From DASUWK01 sp036378435 (GTDB taxonomy: Bacteria; Chloroflexota; Dormibacteria; Dormibacterales; Dormibacteraceae): 64,000 nt of DNA. The stretch covers positions 107,309 through 171,308 of the forward strand of contig DASUWK010000056.1 of NCBI GenBank assembly GCA_036378435.1, given 5' to 3'. Every line of letters begins with the position of its first letter. Position 1 is the first letter of the stretch. The position numbers and the translations under genes were made by a program. Below the pieces are notes generated by a model. That model was not told the origin of the DNA. It worked only from the letters and a program-made list of their open reading frames with translations, and made no database searches. Of the stretch, positions 52,766-60,153 are shown one piece after another.

Positions 52766-52839
52766 TGGAGCGGGTGATGGGAATCGAACCCACGTAACCA
52801 GCTTGGAAGGCTGGCGCTCTGCCATTGAGCTACACCCGC
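52766..52839 (-). tRNA. tRNA-Gly (anticodon TCC)
   Basis: Complete 74-nt tRNA. Acceptor GCGGGTG pairs with CACCCGC; the loop CTTCCAA gives TCC. CCA encoded. First of three adjacent minus-strand tRNAs. Confidence 0.95.
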
Positions 52840-52851
52840 GGCGCTGCCGGA

Positions 52852-52928
52852 TGGTAGCCCGTACGGGATTCGAACCCGTGATTTCCGGCTTGAAAGGCCG
52901 GCGTCCTAGTCCACTAGACGAACGGGCC
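52852..52928 (-). tRNA. tRNA-Glu (anticodon TTC)
   Basis: Complete 77-nt tRNA. Acceptor GGCCCGT pairs with ACGGGCT (one G-U pair); the loop CTTTCAA gives TTC. CCA encoded. Confidence 0.95.
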
Positions 52929-52950
52929 GGCGCGGCAAAGGAGTATGGCG

Positions 52951-53026
52951 TGGTGGGCGGCGACGGTTTCGAACCGCCGACCTCCACGATGTCAACGTGG
53001 CGCTCTCCCAGCTGAGCTAGCCGCCC
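52951..53026 (-). tRNA. tRNA-Val (anticodon GAC)
   Basis: Complete 76-nt tRNA. Acceptor GGGCGGC pairs with GCCGCCC; the loop TTGACAT gives GAC. CCA encoded. Confidence 0.95.
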
Positions 53027-53050
53027 AACGCGGACCCCTATTCTAAGTTC

Positions 53051-55297
53051 GTGATCGGAACTCCCCAGAAGCGCCGCGAGGATCCGAAGCTGATCCGAGG
53101 CGAGGGGAGATACGCAGGCGACCTCCACCCTGACCACTTGGCCCACCTCGTGGTCGTCCGCTCGCCACTCCCGCACGCGCGCATCGTCTCGATCGATGCG
53201 GATGCCGCTCGGGCCATGCCCGGCGTGCTCGCAGTCTGGACGGCCGCCGACCTGCCGGCCGCCGCGAAGCACGTCCTCGAGCAGGCTCCGCGCGGGGTGC
53301 CGGAGCTGCCGCGGCCGGTGCTCGTCGAGGCAGAGACCTGTGCCGTCGGAGAGCCGCTGGTCGCCGTCTTCGCCGAGGACCGCTACCAGGCGTCCGATGC
53401 CGCCCAGGCCGTCTTCGTCGACCTCGATCCGCTGCCCGCCGTCGCCACGGTGCAGGCCGCCAGCGCGACCGGCGCGCCTCCCGCTCACACGCAGCTGGAA
53501 ACCAACGTCCAGGGCGCGCGCCAGATCAAGTTCGGCGACGTCGACGCGGCGTTCGCTGCCGATTCGGTGGTCGCCAGGGCCACCCTCTTCGCCTCGCGCA
53601 TCGCCGGAGCCGCGATGGAGCCGCGCGCCTACACCTCCGTTTGGGACGCAGACGTGGAGCGGCTCACGCACTGGAGCTCGACCCAGTTCGTGTTCGGCGT
53701 CCGCATGCAACTGGCGCAGGCCCTCGGCCTCGACCAGAGCGACGTGGACGTGCGCGCGGAGGACGTCGGCGGCGGCTTCGGCCCCAAGGGCCAGGTCTAC
53801 CCGGAGGAGATTCTGGTGGCGCTCGGCGCCAGGCAGCTGCGCCGCGCGGTCCAGTTCGTCGCCGCTCGCAGCGAGGACACCGTGACGACGGTCCAGGGCC
53901 ACGGCACACTCTTCGAGCTCGAGCTGGCCGCGGATCCGGAGGGCCGCCTGCGCGGCTTTCGCGGGCGCATCTTTCATGACATCGGCGCCAACTCGGGCGC
54001 CGGCGCCGGCCAGCCCAGCCTCTTCAGCAGCCACATGGTGTCCGCCTACCGCCTGCCGGCGCTCGAGATGAACACCAACGTGGTCTTCACCAACGCGGGC
54101 CCGACCGGCTTTGTGCGGGGCGGCGGCAGGCCGCTCGGCAACTACGCGATCGAGCGGATGATGGACCGCCTCGCCCTCGAGCTCGGGCTGGACCCGGCCG
54201 AGCTTCGCCGCCGCAACCTGATCCAGCCTGACGAGTTTCCCTACGACACGCACTACCCGGCGGGCGGCGGTTCGACGGTGCAGTACGACGGCGGCGACTA
54301 CCCGCGGCTGCTGGAGCTGGCGCTGAGCCGGCTGGACTTCGAGAACATCGAGCGGCCCGCGGGCAAGCTCATCGGCCGCGGCGTGGCCTGCTGTGTCGAG
54401 TCGACAGGGTTCGGCAGCAACGAGCCCGCCAAGGTGCGCATCGAGAAGGACGGCGTGGCCCGCCTGTTCATCGGCTCCACGCCGCAGGGCCAGGGGCATC
54501 TGACCATCGCCGCGCAGGTGCTCTCGGAGCGCCTCGGCTGGCCGCTGGACAAGATCGAGGTGTCGGCCGGCGACACGCGGCAGGTGCCCTTCGCGCTCCT
54601 GACGGCCGGCAGCCGCACGGCGGTGCACGTCGGCAACGCGGTCGCGCTGGCCGGCGCCACCACGCGGCGGCGGCTGTTGGAGAGCGCCGCCGAGGTCATG
54701 GAGGCGAGCCCCGCCGACCTCGTGCTCGAGGACGGCCAGATCGCGGTCCGCGGCGCACCCCAGAGCGCGCGGCCGGTCACCGACGTCATCCCCGAGGACG
54801 GCCTCGAGGTGCTGGAGGTGTTCGACCCCCCGATGCCGACCGCGTACTCGAGCGGGGTGCACGCCGCCGCGGTCGCCGTCGACCCCGAGACCGGGGCCGT
54901 CGACATCCTCCGCTACGTGATCGTCCACGACACCGGCAAGGCGATCAACCCGAGACTGGTCGAGGGGCAGATGCACGGCGGCTGGGTTCACGGCCTGGGC
55001 TACGCGCTCTTCGAGGAGTCCGTGTACCAGCCCGACGGCGGCTTCCAGTCGAGCACCTTCCTCGACTACTCGATCGCGGGCGCGCCGGAGGTTGGAGAGC
55101 CGATCCTCGAGCACATCCAGACCGCCACCGAGGCGAACCCCGAGGGATTCAAAGGGGCCGGGGAAAGCGGGACGATCCCGGTGCCCGCCACGATCGCCAA
55201 TGCGGTCGAGGACGCGCTCCGCCAGGTCAAGCCGGACGTGATCGTGGACTCGATCCCGGTCACGCCGCTCTCGATCAGCCGGCTCCTGGCTGGGTGA
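53051..55297 (+). CDS. Xanthine-dehydrogenase-family molybdopterin-binding subunit, orphan
   Basis: Large molybdenum subunit, 748 aa, of the xanthine oxidase family (hydroxylation of purines, aldehydes or CO-like substrates). An N-terminal Ald_Xan_dh_C-type domain opens with LIRGEGRYAGDL; the Moco loops are DVGGGFGPKG and VRGGGRPLGNYAIE, and the catalytic Glu is in KGAGESGTIPVPATI. The form-I CO dehydrogenase loop AYRCSFR is absent, so it is not CoxL. The FAD and 2Fe-2S subunits that it should need are not adjacent; instead an MFS gene overlaps by GTGA. It starts at GTG. Confidence 0.88.
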   Translation: MIGTPQKRREDPKLIRGEGRYAGDLHPDHLAHLVVVRSPLPHARIVSIDADAARAMPGVLAVWTAADLPAAAKHVLEQAPRGVPELPRPVLVEAETCAVGEPLVAVFAEDRYQASDAAQAVFVDLDPLPAVATVQAASATGAPPAHTQLETNVQGARQIKFGDVDAAFAADSVVARATLFASRIAGAAMEPRAYTSVWDADVERLTHWSSTQFVFGVRMQLAQALGLDQSDVDVRAEDVGGGFGPKGQVYPEEILVALGARQLRRAVQFVAARSEDTVTTVQGHGTLFELELAADPEGRLRGFRGRIFHDIGANSGAGAGQPSLFSSHMVSAYRLPALEMNTNVVFTNAGPTGFVRGGGRPLGNYAIERMMDRLALELGLDPAELRRRNLIQPDEFPYDTHYPAGGGSTVQYDGGDYPRLLELALSRLDFENIERPAGKLIGRGVACCVESTGFGSNEPAKVRIEKDGVARLFIGSTPQGQGHLTIAAQVLSERLGWPLDKIEVSAGDTRQVPFALLTAGSRTAVHVGNAVALAGATTRRRLLESAAEVMEASPADLVLEDGQIAVRGAPQSARPVTDVIPEDGLEVLEVFDPPMPTAYSSGVHAAAVAVDPETGAVDILRYVIVHDTGKAINPRLVEGQMHGGWVHGLGYALFEESVYQPDGGFQSSTFLDYSIAGAPEVGEPILEHIQTATEANPEGFKGAGESGTIPVPATIANAVEDALRQVKPDVIVDSIPVTPLSISRLLAG

Positions 55298-56517
55298 CGA
55301 TCGAGGCGGTCGCGCCGCCTCCCGATCCAGTCGACTGGCGCCGGAACCTGGCCGCGCTGTGGTTCGCCGAGTTCACCGCGATCTTCGGCTTCTCCTTCGC
55401 CTTCCCCTTCCTGCCCGTCTTCCTGCACACCGACCTGGGCGTCGAGAACCCGCACCAGCTGGCGCTCTGGACCGGCCTCGCAGGCAGCGCGTCCGGATTC
55501 GCGCTGGCGATCGCGAGCCCGATCTGGGGGGCGGTGGGCGATCGCTTCGGCCGCAAGCCGATGCTGGTCCGCGCGATGGTGGGCGGCGGCATCGCGGTCG
55601 GGCTGATGAGCCTCGCTCAGAACCCGGTGCAGCTCGTGGTCCTGCGTTTCGTACAGGGCGCGAGCTCGGGCACGATCGCGGCCTGCAACGCGCTGGTAGC
55701 CACCGAGACGCCGCGCGCACGCGTCGGCTGGGCGCTCGGCGTGCTGACCTCGTCGGTCGCGCTCGGCGGAGCGCTCGGCCCGCTGGCCGGCGGCCTGGCC
55801 GGCGCGGCTTTCGGGCTGCGTGCGATCTTCGCCGCGGGCGGCGTCCTGCTGCTGCTGTCGACGATCCCGGTCCTGCTGCTCGTACGTGAGAGCCCGCGGA
55901 TAGGCAGCGCGGAGGGCCGGACCAGCGCGTTGGCGGCGCTCCGCGCTCAGCGGCCGGGCGCCGTGCGCGCGGTGGCGGTGCTGCTGGCGTCGATGACCCT
56001 CTACTACACCTTCGTCGGCGCCCTCCAGCCGCTGGCGGTGCTGCGCCTGGTCGAGCTCGTGAGGTCTGGAGCGACGGCGATCTCGGGCGTGGCCTTCGGC
56101 GCCTTCGGCCTCACCCAGAGCATCGCCGCCGCGCTCTACTCGGGGCTGGCGCTGCGGCTCGGCTACCGAAAGCTCGCGGGCCTGGTGGCGGGCGGCAGCG
56201 CCCTGGTCTTGCTCGGCATGGCGCATGCGGCCACGGCGGTGCTGGTCGTGCTCTGCCTCGTCGGCCTGGGCCTGCTGGTTGGGAGCCTCGGTCCGTCGCT
56301 CTCGAGCATGTTGGGGTTAGAGTCGCCACCCGGCGTGCAGGCACGTGTATTCGGCGTTGGCTCCAGCGCGACGGCGCTCGGCTTTGCCTTCGGCCCGCTG
56401 CTGGGCGGAGGGCTCGCCGGCGCGTTCGATGTGCCGGCGGGCATCACGGGGGCCGCCGTGATCGCGGCACTCCTGACCGGGGTGCTGGCGACGGCGGTGC
56501 GCGAGCCGGCCCGATGA
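55294..56517 (+). CDS. MFS transporter
   Basis: Twelve-helix transporter of 407 aa. Motif A reads GAVGDRFGRKPMLV between helices 2 and 3, and RFVQGASSGTIAACNALV in helix 4 is of the multidrug/sugar-efflux type. The GTG start overlaps the molybdenum subunit stop, and the end overlaps the cyclophilin gene (ATGA). It may carry the substrate or product of the molybdoenzyme; direction and substrate are unknown. Confidence 0.88.
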   Translation: MTIEAVAPPPDPVDWRRNLAALWFAEFTAIFGFSFAFPFLPVFLHTDLGVENPHQLALWTGLAGSASGFALAIASPIWGAVGDRFGRKPMLVRAMVGGGIAVGLMSLAQNPVQLVVLRFVQGASSGTIAACNALVATETPRARVGWALGVLTSSVALGGALGPLAGGLAGAAFGLRAIFAAGGVLLLLSTIPVLLLVRESPRIGSAEGRTSALAALRAQRPGAVRAVAVLLASMTLYYTFVGALQPLAVLRLVELVRSGATAISGVAFGAFGLTQSIAAALYSGLALRLGYRKLAGLVAGGSALVLLGMAHAATAVLVVLCLVGLGLLVGSLGPSLSSMLGLESPPGVQARVFGVGSSATALGFAFGPLLGGGLAGAFDVPAGITGAAVIAALLTGVLATAVREPAR

Positions 56518-57107
56518 GACTCTTGCTGGTGGCCGGCTTGGTCTTCCTGGTGGCGTGTGGTGGGACCTCGGCTGGAGGCGGCGCCGGCGGACCCTCCCCC
56601 ACCCCCTGCCAAAATGCTCGGGACAAACTGATGCACGAACGCGCCGGCCTGCCGCCGAAAGTGATCGACCCCTGCCAGACCTACGTGGCCACCGTCAACA
56701 CGGCGCGAGGCTCCTTCACCGTCCGCCTCGATCGCGGGGAAGCGGACCCCATCACGACCAACAACTTCGTCTTCCTCTCCCAGCACGCCTACTACAACCA
56801 CCTGACGTTCCACCGGGTGGAGGACTTCGTCGTGCAGGGCGGCGACCCGACCGGCTCAGGCAGCGGCGGCCCCGGCTACGTGCTTCCGAACGAGAGCAAC
56901 GACTCGACCTTCGCCCGCGGCACCGTCGCCATGGCGTCGAACTCGCAGGGCGTCAACGGCTCGCAGTTCTTCGTGCTCAAGAAGGATTCGCAGTACCTGT
57001 CCGGCGCTGGGCAGTTCAACCCCTTCGGCGAGGTCATCTCGGGCATGGACGTCGTCGACCAGATCCAAGTCGGCGACCAGATCGTGGGGATCGACATTGC
57101 GAGCTAG
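56514..57107 (+). CDS. Cyclophilin-type peptidyl-prolyl isomerase lipoprotein
   Basis: Extracytoplasmic prolyl isomerase, 197 aa. The signal peptide ends in a lipobox FLVAC (Cys about 15), with a Gly/Pro-rich linker. The cyclophilin domain (about 55-195) has NNFVFLSQHAYYNHLTFHRVEDFVVQGGDPTG cited by its ends (catalytic Arg and Phe context FHRV and VQGGD) and NGSQFFVLKKD. The catalytic residues are present. It overlaps the FKBP-type lipoprotein gene by 11 bp, so both isomerases are made together. Confidence 0.9.
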   Translation: MRLLLVAGLVFLVACGGTSAGGGAGGPSPTPCQNARDKLMHERAGLPPKVIDPCQTYVATVNTARGSFTVRLDRGEADPITTNNFVFLSQHAYYNHLTFHRVEDFVVQGGDPTGSGSGGPGYVLPNESNDSTFARGTVAMASNSQGVNGSQFFVLKKDSQYLSGAGQFNPFGEVISGMDVVDQIQVGDQIVGIDIAS

Positions 57108-57663
57108 GAGCGCCGTGCTGATTCTGGCCGCCGCCGCGGCGCTGGCTGCCTGCGGCTACGCCGATCCCTACGCGGGCCAGGGCCAGGCCGCGACCTCACA
57201 GTCGGGTGGACCGTCGCCTTCGCCCGGCGCCGGCTCCAAGGCGTGCCTCGACCTGCAGGGCAAGACGCCGGTGCGCTTCCCCGACGGCCTCCAGATCATC
57301 GACCTTGTGACCGGCACGGGGGCCACGGCCGCCAGCGGCGACACGGTCAAGGTGACGTACACCGGGTACCTCCAGTCAAACTGCTCGGTCTTCGACTCCA
57401 CGGTGAAGGAGGGCGGCCAGCCGTTCTCGGTCGCGCTGGGCACGGGCAGCGTGATCAAGGGCTGGGAGGAAGGCCTGCCCGGCATGAAGGTCGGTGGCAC
57501 TCGCAAGCTGATCATCCCCGCGGCGCTCGGGTACGGCAGCCAGGGCCAGGGCCAGGCGATTCCGCCGAACGCCACGCTTGTGTTCGATATCTCGATGCTC
57601 TCGGCCGGCCCGACGCCGAGCCCGAGCCCGAGCCCGTCGCCTAAGGCGAGTCCGACGCCTTAG
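57097..57663 (+). CDS. FKBP-type peptidyl-prolyl isomerase lipoprotein
   Basis: Extracytoplasmic FKBP, 188 aa. The lipobox is ALAAC (Cys about 19). The FKBP domain spans about 60-165, with VKVTYTGYL, FDSTVKEGGQPFSVALG, VIKGWEEGLPGMKVGG and IPAALGYGSQ. The C-terminus is a Pro/Ser repeat tail. The TTG start at 57097 gives a charged signal-peptide N-region; GTG 57115 has a better ribosome site (TAGGAG) but leaves no basic residues. Folding of oxidase-associated or other secreted proteins is a likely role. Confidence 0.88.
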   Translation: MRARSAVLILAAAAALAACGYADPYAGQGQAATSQSGGPSPSPGAGSKACLDLQGKTPVRFPDGLQIIDLVTGTGATAASGDTVKVTYTGYLQSNCSVFDSTVKEGGQPFSVALGTGSVIKGWEEGLPGMKVGGTRKLIIPAALGYGSQGQGQAIPPNATLVFDISMLSAGPTPSPSPSPSPKASPTP

Positions 57664-58031
57664 GTAATCGTCAGGGTGCCGGTCATGCCTGCGGCGGCAT
57701 GTCCTGGCTGGGTGCACTTGAACGGGTAGCTGCCCGGGGTTGGCATGTTCACGGTGAACTCGGAGTCGTTTCCGGGCTGCACCAGCTCGCTCCCCGCGAT
57801 CTCGTTGTTGCCCGCGGCGTCGTAGATGAACATGTCGTGGGCGGAGGTCCCGTTGTTCTCCAGGAAGAACGTGATCTTGCCGTGAGCGTGGCTGATCGTG
57901 TTCGGGTCGAATTTGAACTCGCTGAGCTTGACGACGATCGACCCGGCCGGCGGATTGTTGGAACTGCCGCCGCACGCGGAGGCCGAAACGATGACGGCGA
58001 ATGCCGCAACCGGAAGGGCCAGCCTTCTCAT
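57660..58031 (-). CDS. Cupredoxin (plastocyanin-like) lipoprotein
   Basis: Small blue-copper lipoprotein, 123 aa. The lipobox is SASAC (Cys about 20). The cupredoxin fold (about 32-123) carries the type-1 ligands: His in SAHDMF and the Cys-x4-His-x4-Met set in KCTQPGHAAAGM. It overlaps the ctaE gene by ATGA and is therefore made with the oxidase. It may be the electron donor to the CuA site of CtaC, in place of a cytochrome c, which is not encoded nearby. Confidence 0.9.
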   Translation of the reverse strand: MRRLALPVAAFAVIVSASACGGSSNNPPAGSIVVKLSEFKFDPNTISHAHGKITFFLENNGTSAHDMFIYDAAGNNEIAGSELVQPGNDSEFTVNMPTPGSYPFKCTQPGHAAAGMTGTLTIT

Positions 58032-58636
58032 TGCCCCGTCGCTCCCGTCGCGCCCCAGTAGAGCACGAGGTAGAGGAACACCCAGACGGCGTCGACGAAG
58101 TGCCAGTAGATGGCGCACGCCGCCACGCCGATGTGGTGCTGCGCGTCGAACTGGCCGGCCAGCGTCCGGCCGAGGATCAGGCAGAGGAAGATCAGGCCGC
58201 CCATCACGTGGCCGCCGTGGAAGCCGGTCATCGTGAAGAAGGCGCTCGCGAAGTGGTTGGTGGTGAAGCTGATGTGCGCCGTCAAGAACTCGTAGGCCTG
58301 GCCGGCCTCGAAGGCGGCGCCCAGCAGGATCGTGATGATCAGCCAGAGGATCAGCTGGTCGCGACGGCCGCGCTGGATCGCCATGTGGCCGATGTGCATG
58401 GTCACGCCGCTCGACAGCAGCACGACTGTGTTGACGGTCGGCAGGGGGAAGGCGGGCACGCCGCGGGTGCCGATGGGCGGCCAGTTCACGTGGGAGCCCG
58501 TCATGTAGAAGTACATGGCGAAGAGGCTCCCGAAGAACATCACCTCCGAGCTGAGGAAGATGAACATCCCCATCATCCCGGTGTGAAGGCCGGGATGGCG
58601 CGGAACGTCGGAGCGGGTTACTTCGGCGACTGCCAT
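58028..58636 (-). CDS. ctaE: Cytochrome c oxidase subunit III
   Basis: Core membrane subunit of the aa3/caa3 oxidase, 202 aa, five helices (the short form). Conserved stretches: MGMFIFLSSEVMFFGSLF, GGAAFEAGQAYEF-type region (LLGAAFEAGQAYEFL), FHGGHVMGGLIFL and YWHFVDAVWVFLYLVLYW. The motifs for lipid binding are present. The gene lies between the zinc-ribbon subunit gene (no gap) and the cupredoxin gene (ATGA overlap) on the minus strand. Confidence 0.95.
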   Translation of the reverse strand: MAVAEVTRSDVPRHPGLHTGMMGMFIFLSSEVMFFGSLFAMYFYMTGSHVNWPPIGTRGVPAFPLPTVNTVVLLSSGVTMHIGHMAIQRGRRDQLILWLIITILLGAAFEAGQAYEFLTAHISFTTNHFASAFFTMTGFHGGHVMGGLIFLCLILGRTLAGQFDAQHHIGVAACAIYWHFVDAVWVFLYLVLYWGATGATGQ

Positions 58637-59134
58637 CTAGTGCTGGACGCTTGTGGGGTGGGCGTCGGGCTCGTCCGCGGGGTACATGCGGGTGTCCTCG
58701 ACGATGACCCAGCCGACGACGCCGGTCAGGAAGACGATGGCGCCGAAGGCCGCGCAGCCCAGGCGGACCGGGCTGGCGAAGGGGATGGCCGCCAGGCCCA
58801 GGAAGAGCAGCCCCACGCAGATCGGGAAGGGCCAGATGCTCGAGGGGAAGAGGTGGATCCCGAGCTCGTGGGCGCGGGCCTCGTAGTCGACGACGGCCGG
58901 TCCCTCGGGCTTGGTGAGGGCGAGGTCGTAGGGTCGCGCGGCGCTGCGCGCGGGATCGGCGGCACGCCAGATCTTGAAGGCGCGAGAGGCGGCGTCGACC
59001 GACGGCCAGAGGGCGTAGCCACAGTTCCGGCAGAACTCCATGAAGCGCGCCGTCTGCAAACCGCAGCGCGGGCACGCGATGCCGAGAGCCGGATTGCCTG
59101 TGTCTACGAACCGGGGGCGGTTCACGACTGCCAC
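58637..59134 (-). CDS. Zinc-ribbon protein with oxidase subunit-IV-like membrane part
   Basis: Two-part protein of 165 aa from the GTG at 59134 (an in-frame TTG at 59182 would add 16 residues). Residues about 20-40 hold a zinc ribbon with two CxxC pairs (CPRCG and CRNCG). Two closely spaced helices lie near 100-140, followed by VIVEDTRMYP and a short tail. The C-terminal half is like the small subunit IV of actinobacterial-type oxidases, inferred from position immediately before ctaE and the two-helix topology. A zinc ribbon on such a subunit is unusual. Confidence 0.65.
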   Translation of the reverse strand: MAVVNRPRFVDTGNPALGIACPRCGLQTARFMEFCRNCGYALWPSVDAASRAFKIWRAADPARSAARPYDLALTKPEGPAVVDYEARAHELGIHLFPSSIWPFPICVGLLFLGLAAIPFASPVRLGCAAFGAIVFLTGVVGWVIVEDTRMYPADEPDAHPTSVQH

Positions 59135-59294
59135 GGTCGAGACCAATCCTAAAAGAAGTGCGGCTGCTTGCCCGCGGTCCAACCCGGCCGGCGCCGGCGC
59201 TGGCCTGGTCGAAAGCGGCCCGGGACCAGTCCGGGGCCGGCTCCGGCCTGGTACTCCCGGCCCGAGATCGACCTCAACCTATACTGGCAACCGA

Positions 59295-60131
59295 ATGCTC
59301 CGGCGCATCGTGCGACCGCGCGTCCTCATCCTCGGGCTGCTGCTGGGCGTCGTCCCCGCCATCCTGGCGACCACGCTGGCGGCGAACCTCGCGTTCGCCA
59401 ACATCCGCCCGATCTTCCCCTTCCCCGTCTCGCCGAACGGGCTGGATCTCTACAACCTCTACATCTGGATCTCGATCCCCGCGATCGTGATCTTCCTCGG
59501 CGTCGAGGCGGCGATCGTCTACTCGATCGTCAAGTTCCGGCGCAGCAAGCGCCCCGCCGGGTTCGTGCCGCCGCAGTGGCATGGCAACACGACGATCGAG
59601 ATCGTCTGGACGATCATCCCGCTGATCATCGTGCTGGTCATCGCCGGTGTCTCGGCCGCCACGCTGTACAACGACTACCAGTCAGCGCCCGGCCTGACCA
59701 ACTTCCACGCGGACCTCGACGTCCGCGTCCAGGCTTATCAGTTCGGCTGGCGCTACACCTACATGCCCAGCGGCTACACGCTCGACCAGCCGGGCAGCGC
59801 CACGACGCCGGTGCCGGTGTTCGTGGTGCCGGTCGGCAAGGTCGTCCGCCTGCAGCTGCAGGGCACGGACGTCATCCACTCCTGGTGGGTGCCGACTATC
59901 TCGGGCAAGCAGGACGCCGTCCCGGGTTACGACAACTACACCTGGTTCAAGATCGAACAACCGGGGACTTGGCGCGGCGAATGCGCGGAGCTGTGTGGAA
60001 CCGGCCACTACACGATGCAGATCCGAGTCCAGGCCATGCCGGCCGACCAGTTCGACGCCTGGCTGGCCAACCAGATAGCGCAATCGCAGGCGTCGCCATC
60101 GCCGTCACCGAGCGCAAGCCCCACGCCATGA
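59295..60131 (+). CDS. ctaC: Cytochrome c oxidase subunit II
   Basis: CuA subunit of the oxidase, 278 aa. It has a signal/anchor helix (about 8-32), two transmembrane helices (about 45-72 and 95-115), then the extracytoplasmic cupredoxin domain. CuA ligands: His in DVIHSWWVP and the CAELCGTGHYTM set (Cys, Glu, Cys, His, Met). There is no fused cytochrome c domain; the tail is a Pro/Ser repeat. The gene is divergent from the ctaE unit (160-bp spacer) and followed by ctaD after 22 bp. Confidence 0.93.
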   Translation: MLRRIVRPRVLILGLLLGVVPAILATTLAANLAFANIRPIFPFPVSPNGLDLYNLYIWISIPAIVIFLGVEAAIVYSIVKFRRSKRPAGFVPPQWHGNTTIEIVWTIIPLIIVLVIAGVSAATLYNDYQSAPGLTNFHADLDVRVQAYQFGWRYTYMPSGYTLDQPGSATTPVPVFVVPVGKVVRLQLQGTDVIHSWWVPTISGKQDAVPGYDNYTWFKIEQPGTWRGECAELCGTGHYTMQIRVQAMPADQFDAWLANQIAQSQASPSPSPSASPTP

Positions 60132-60153
60132 GCACGAGAGGGAAAATCTAGAC

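Noticed and set aside
51729..53026. tRNA cluster as an integration hot spot
   Set aside because: No integrase, no duplicated tRNA 3' end and no change of gene style around the cluster.
52739..55114. Very long open frame on the minus strand across the molybdenum-subunit gene and tRNAs
   Set aside because: It runs antisense through three tRNAs and a well-conserved enzyme gene; such frames are a by-product of high GC at third codon positions.
53051..55297. Form I CO dehydrogenase large subunit (coxL)
   Set aside because: The AYRCSFR active-site loop is missing and coxM/coxS are not adjacent.
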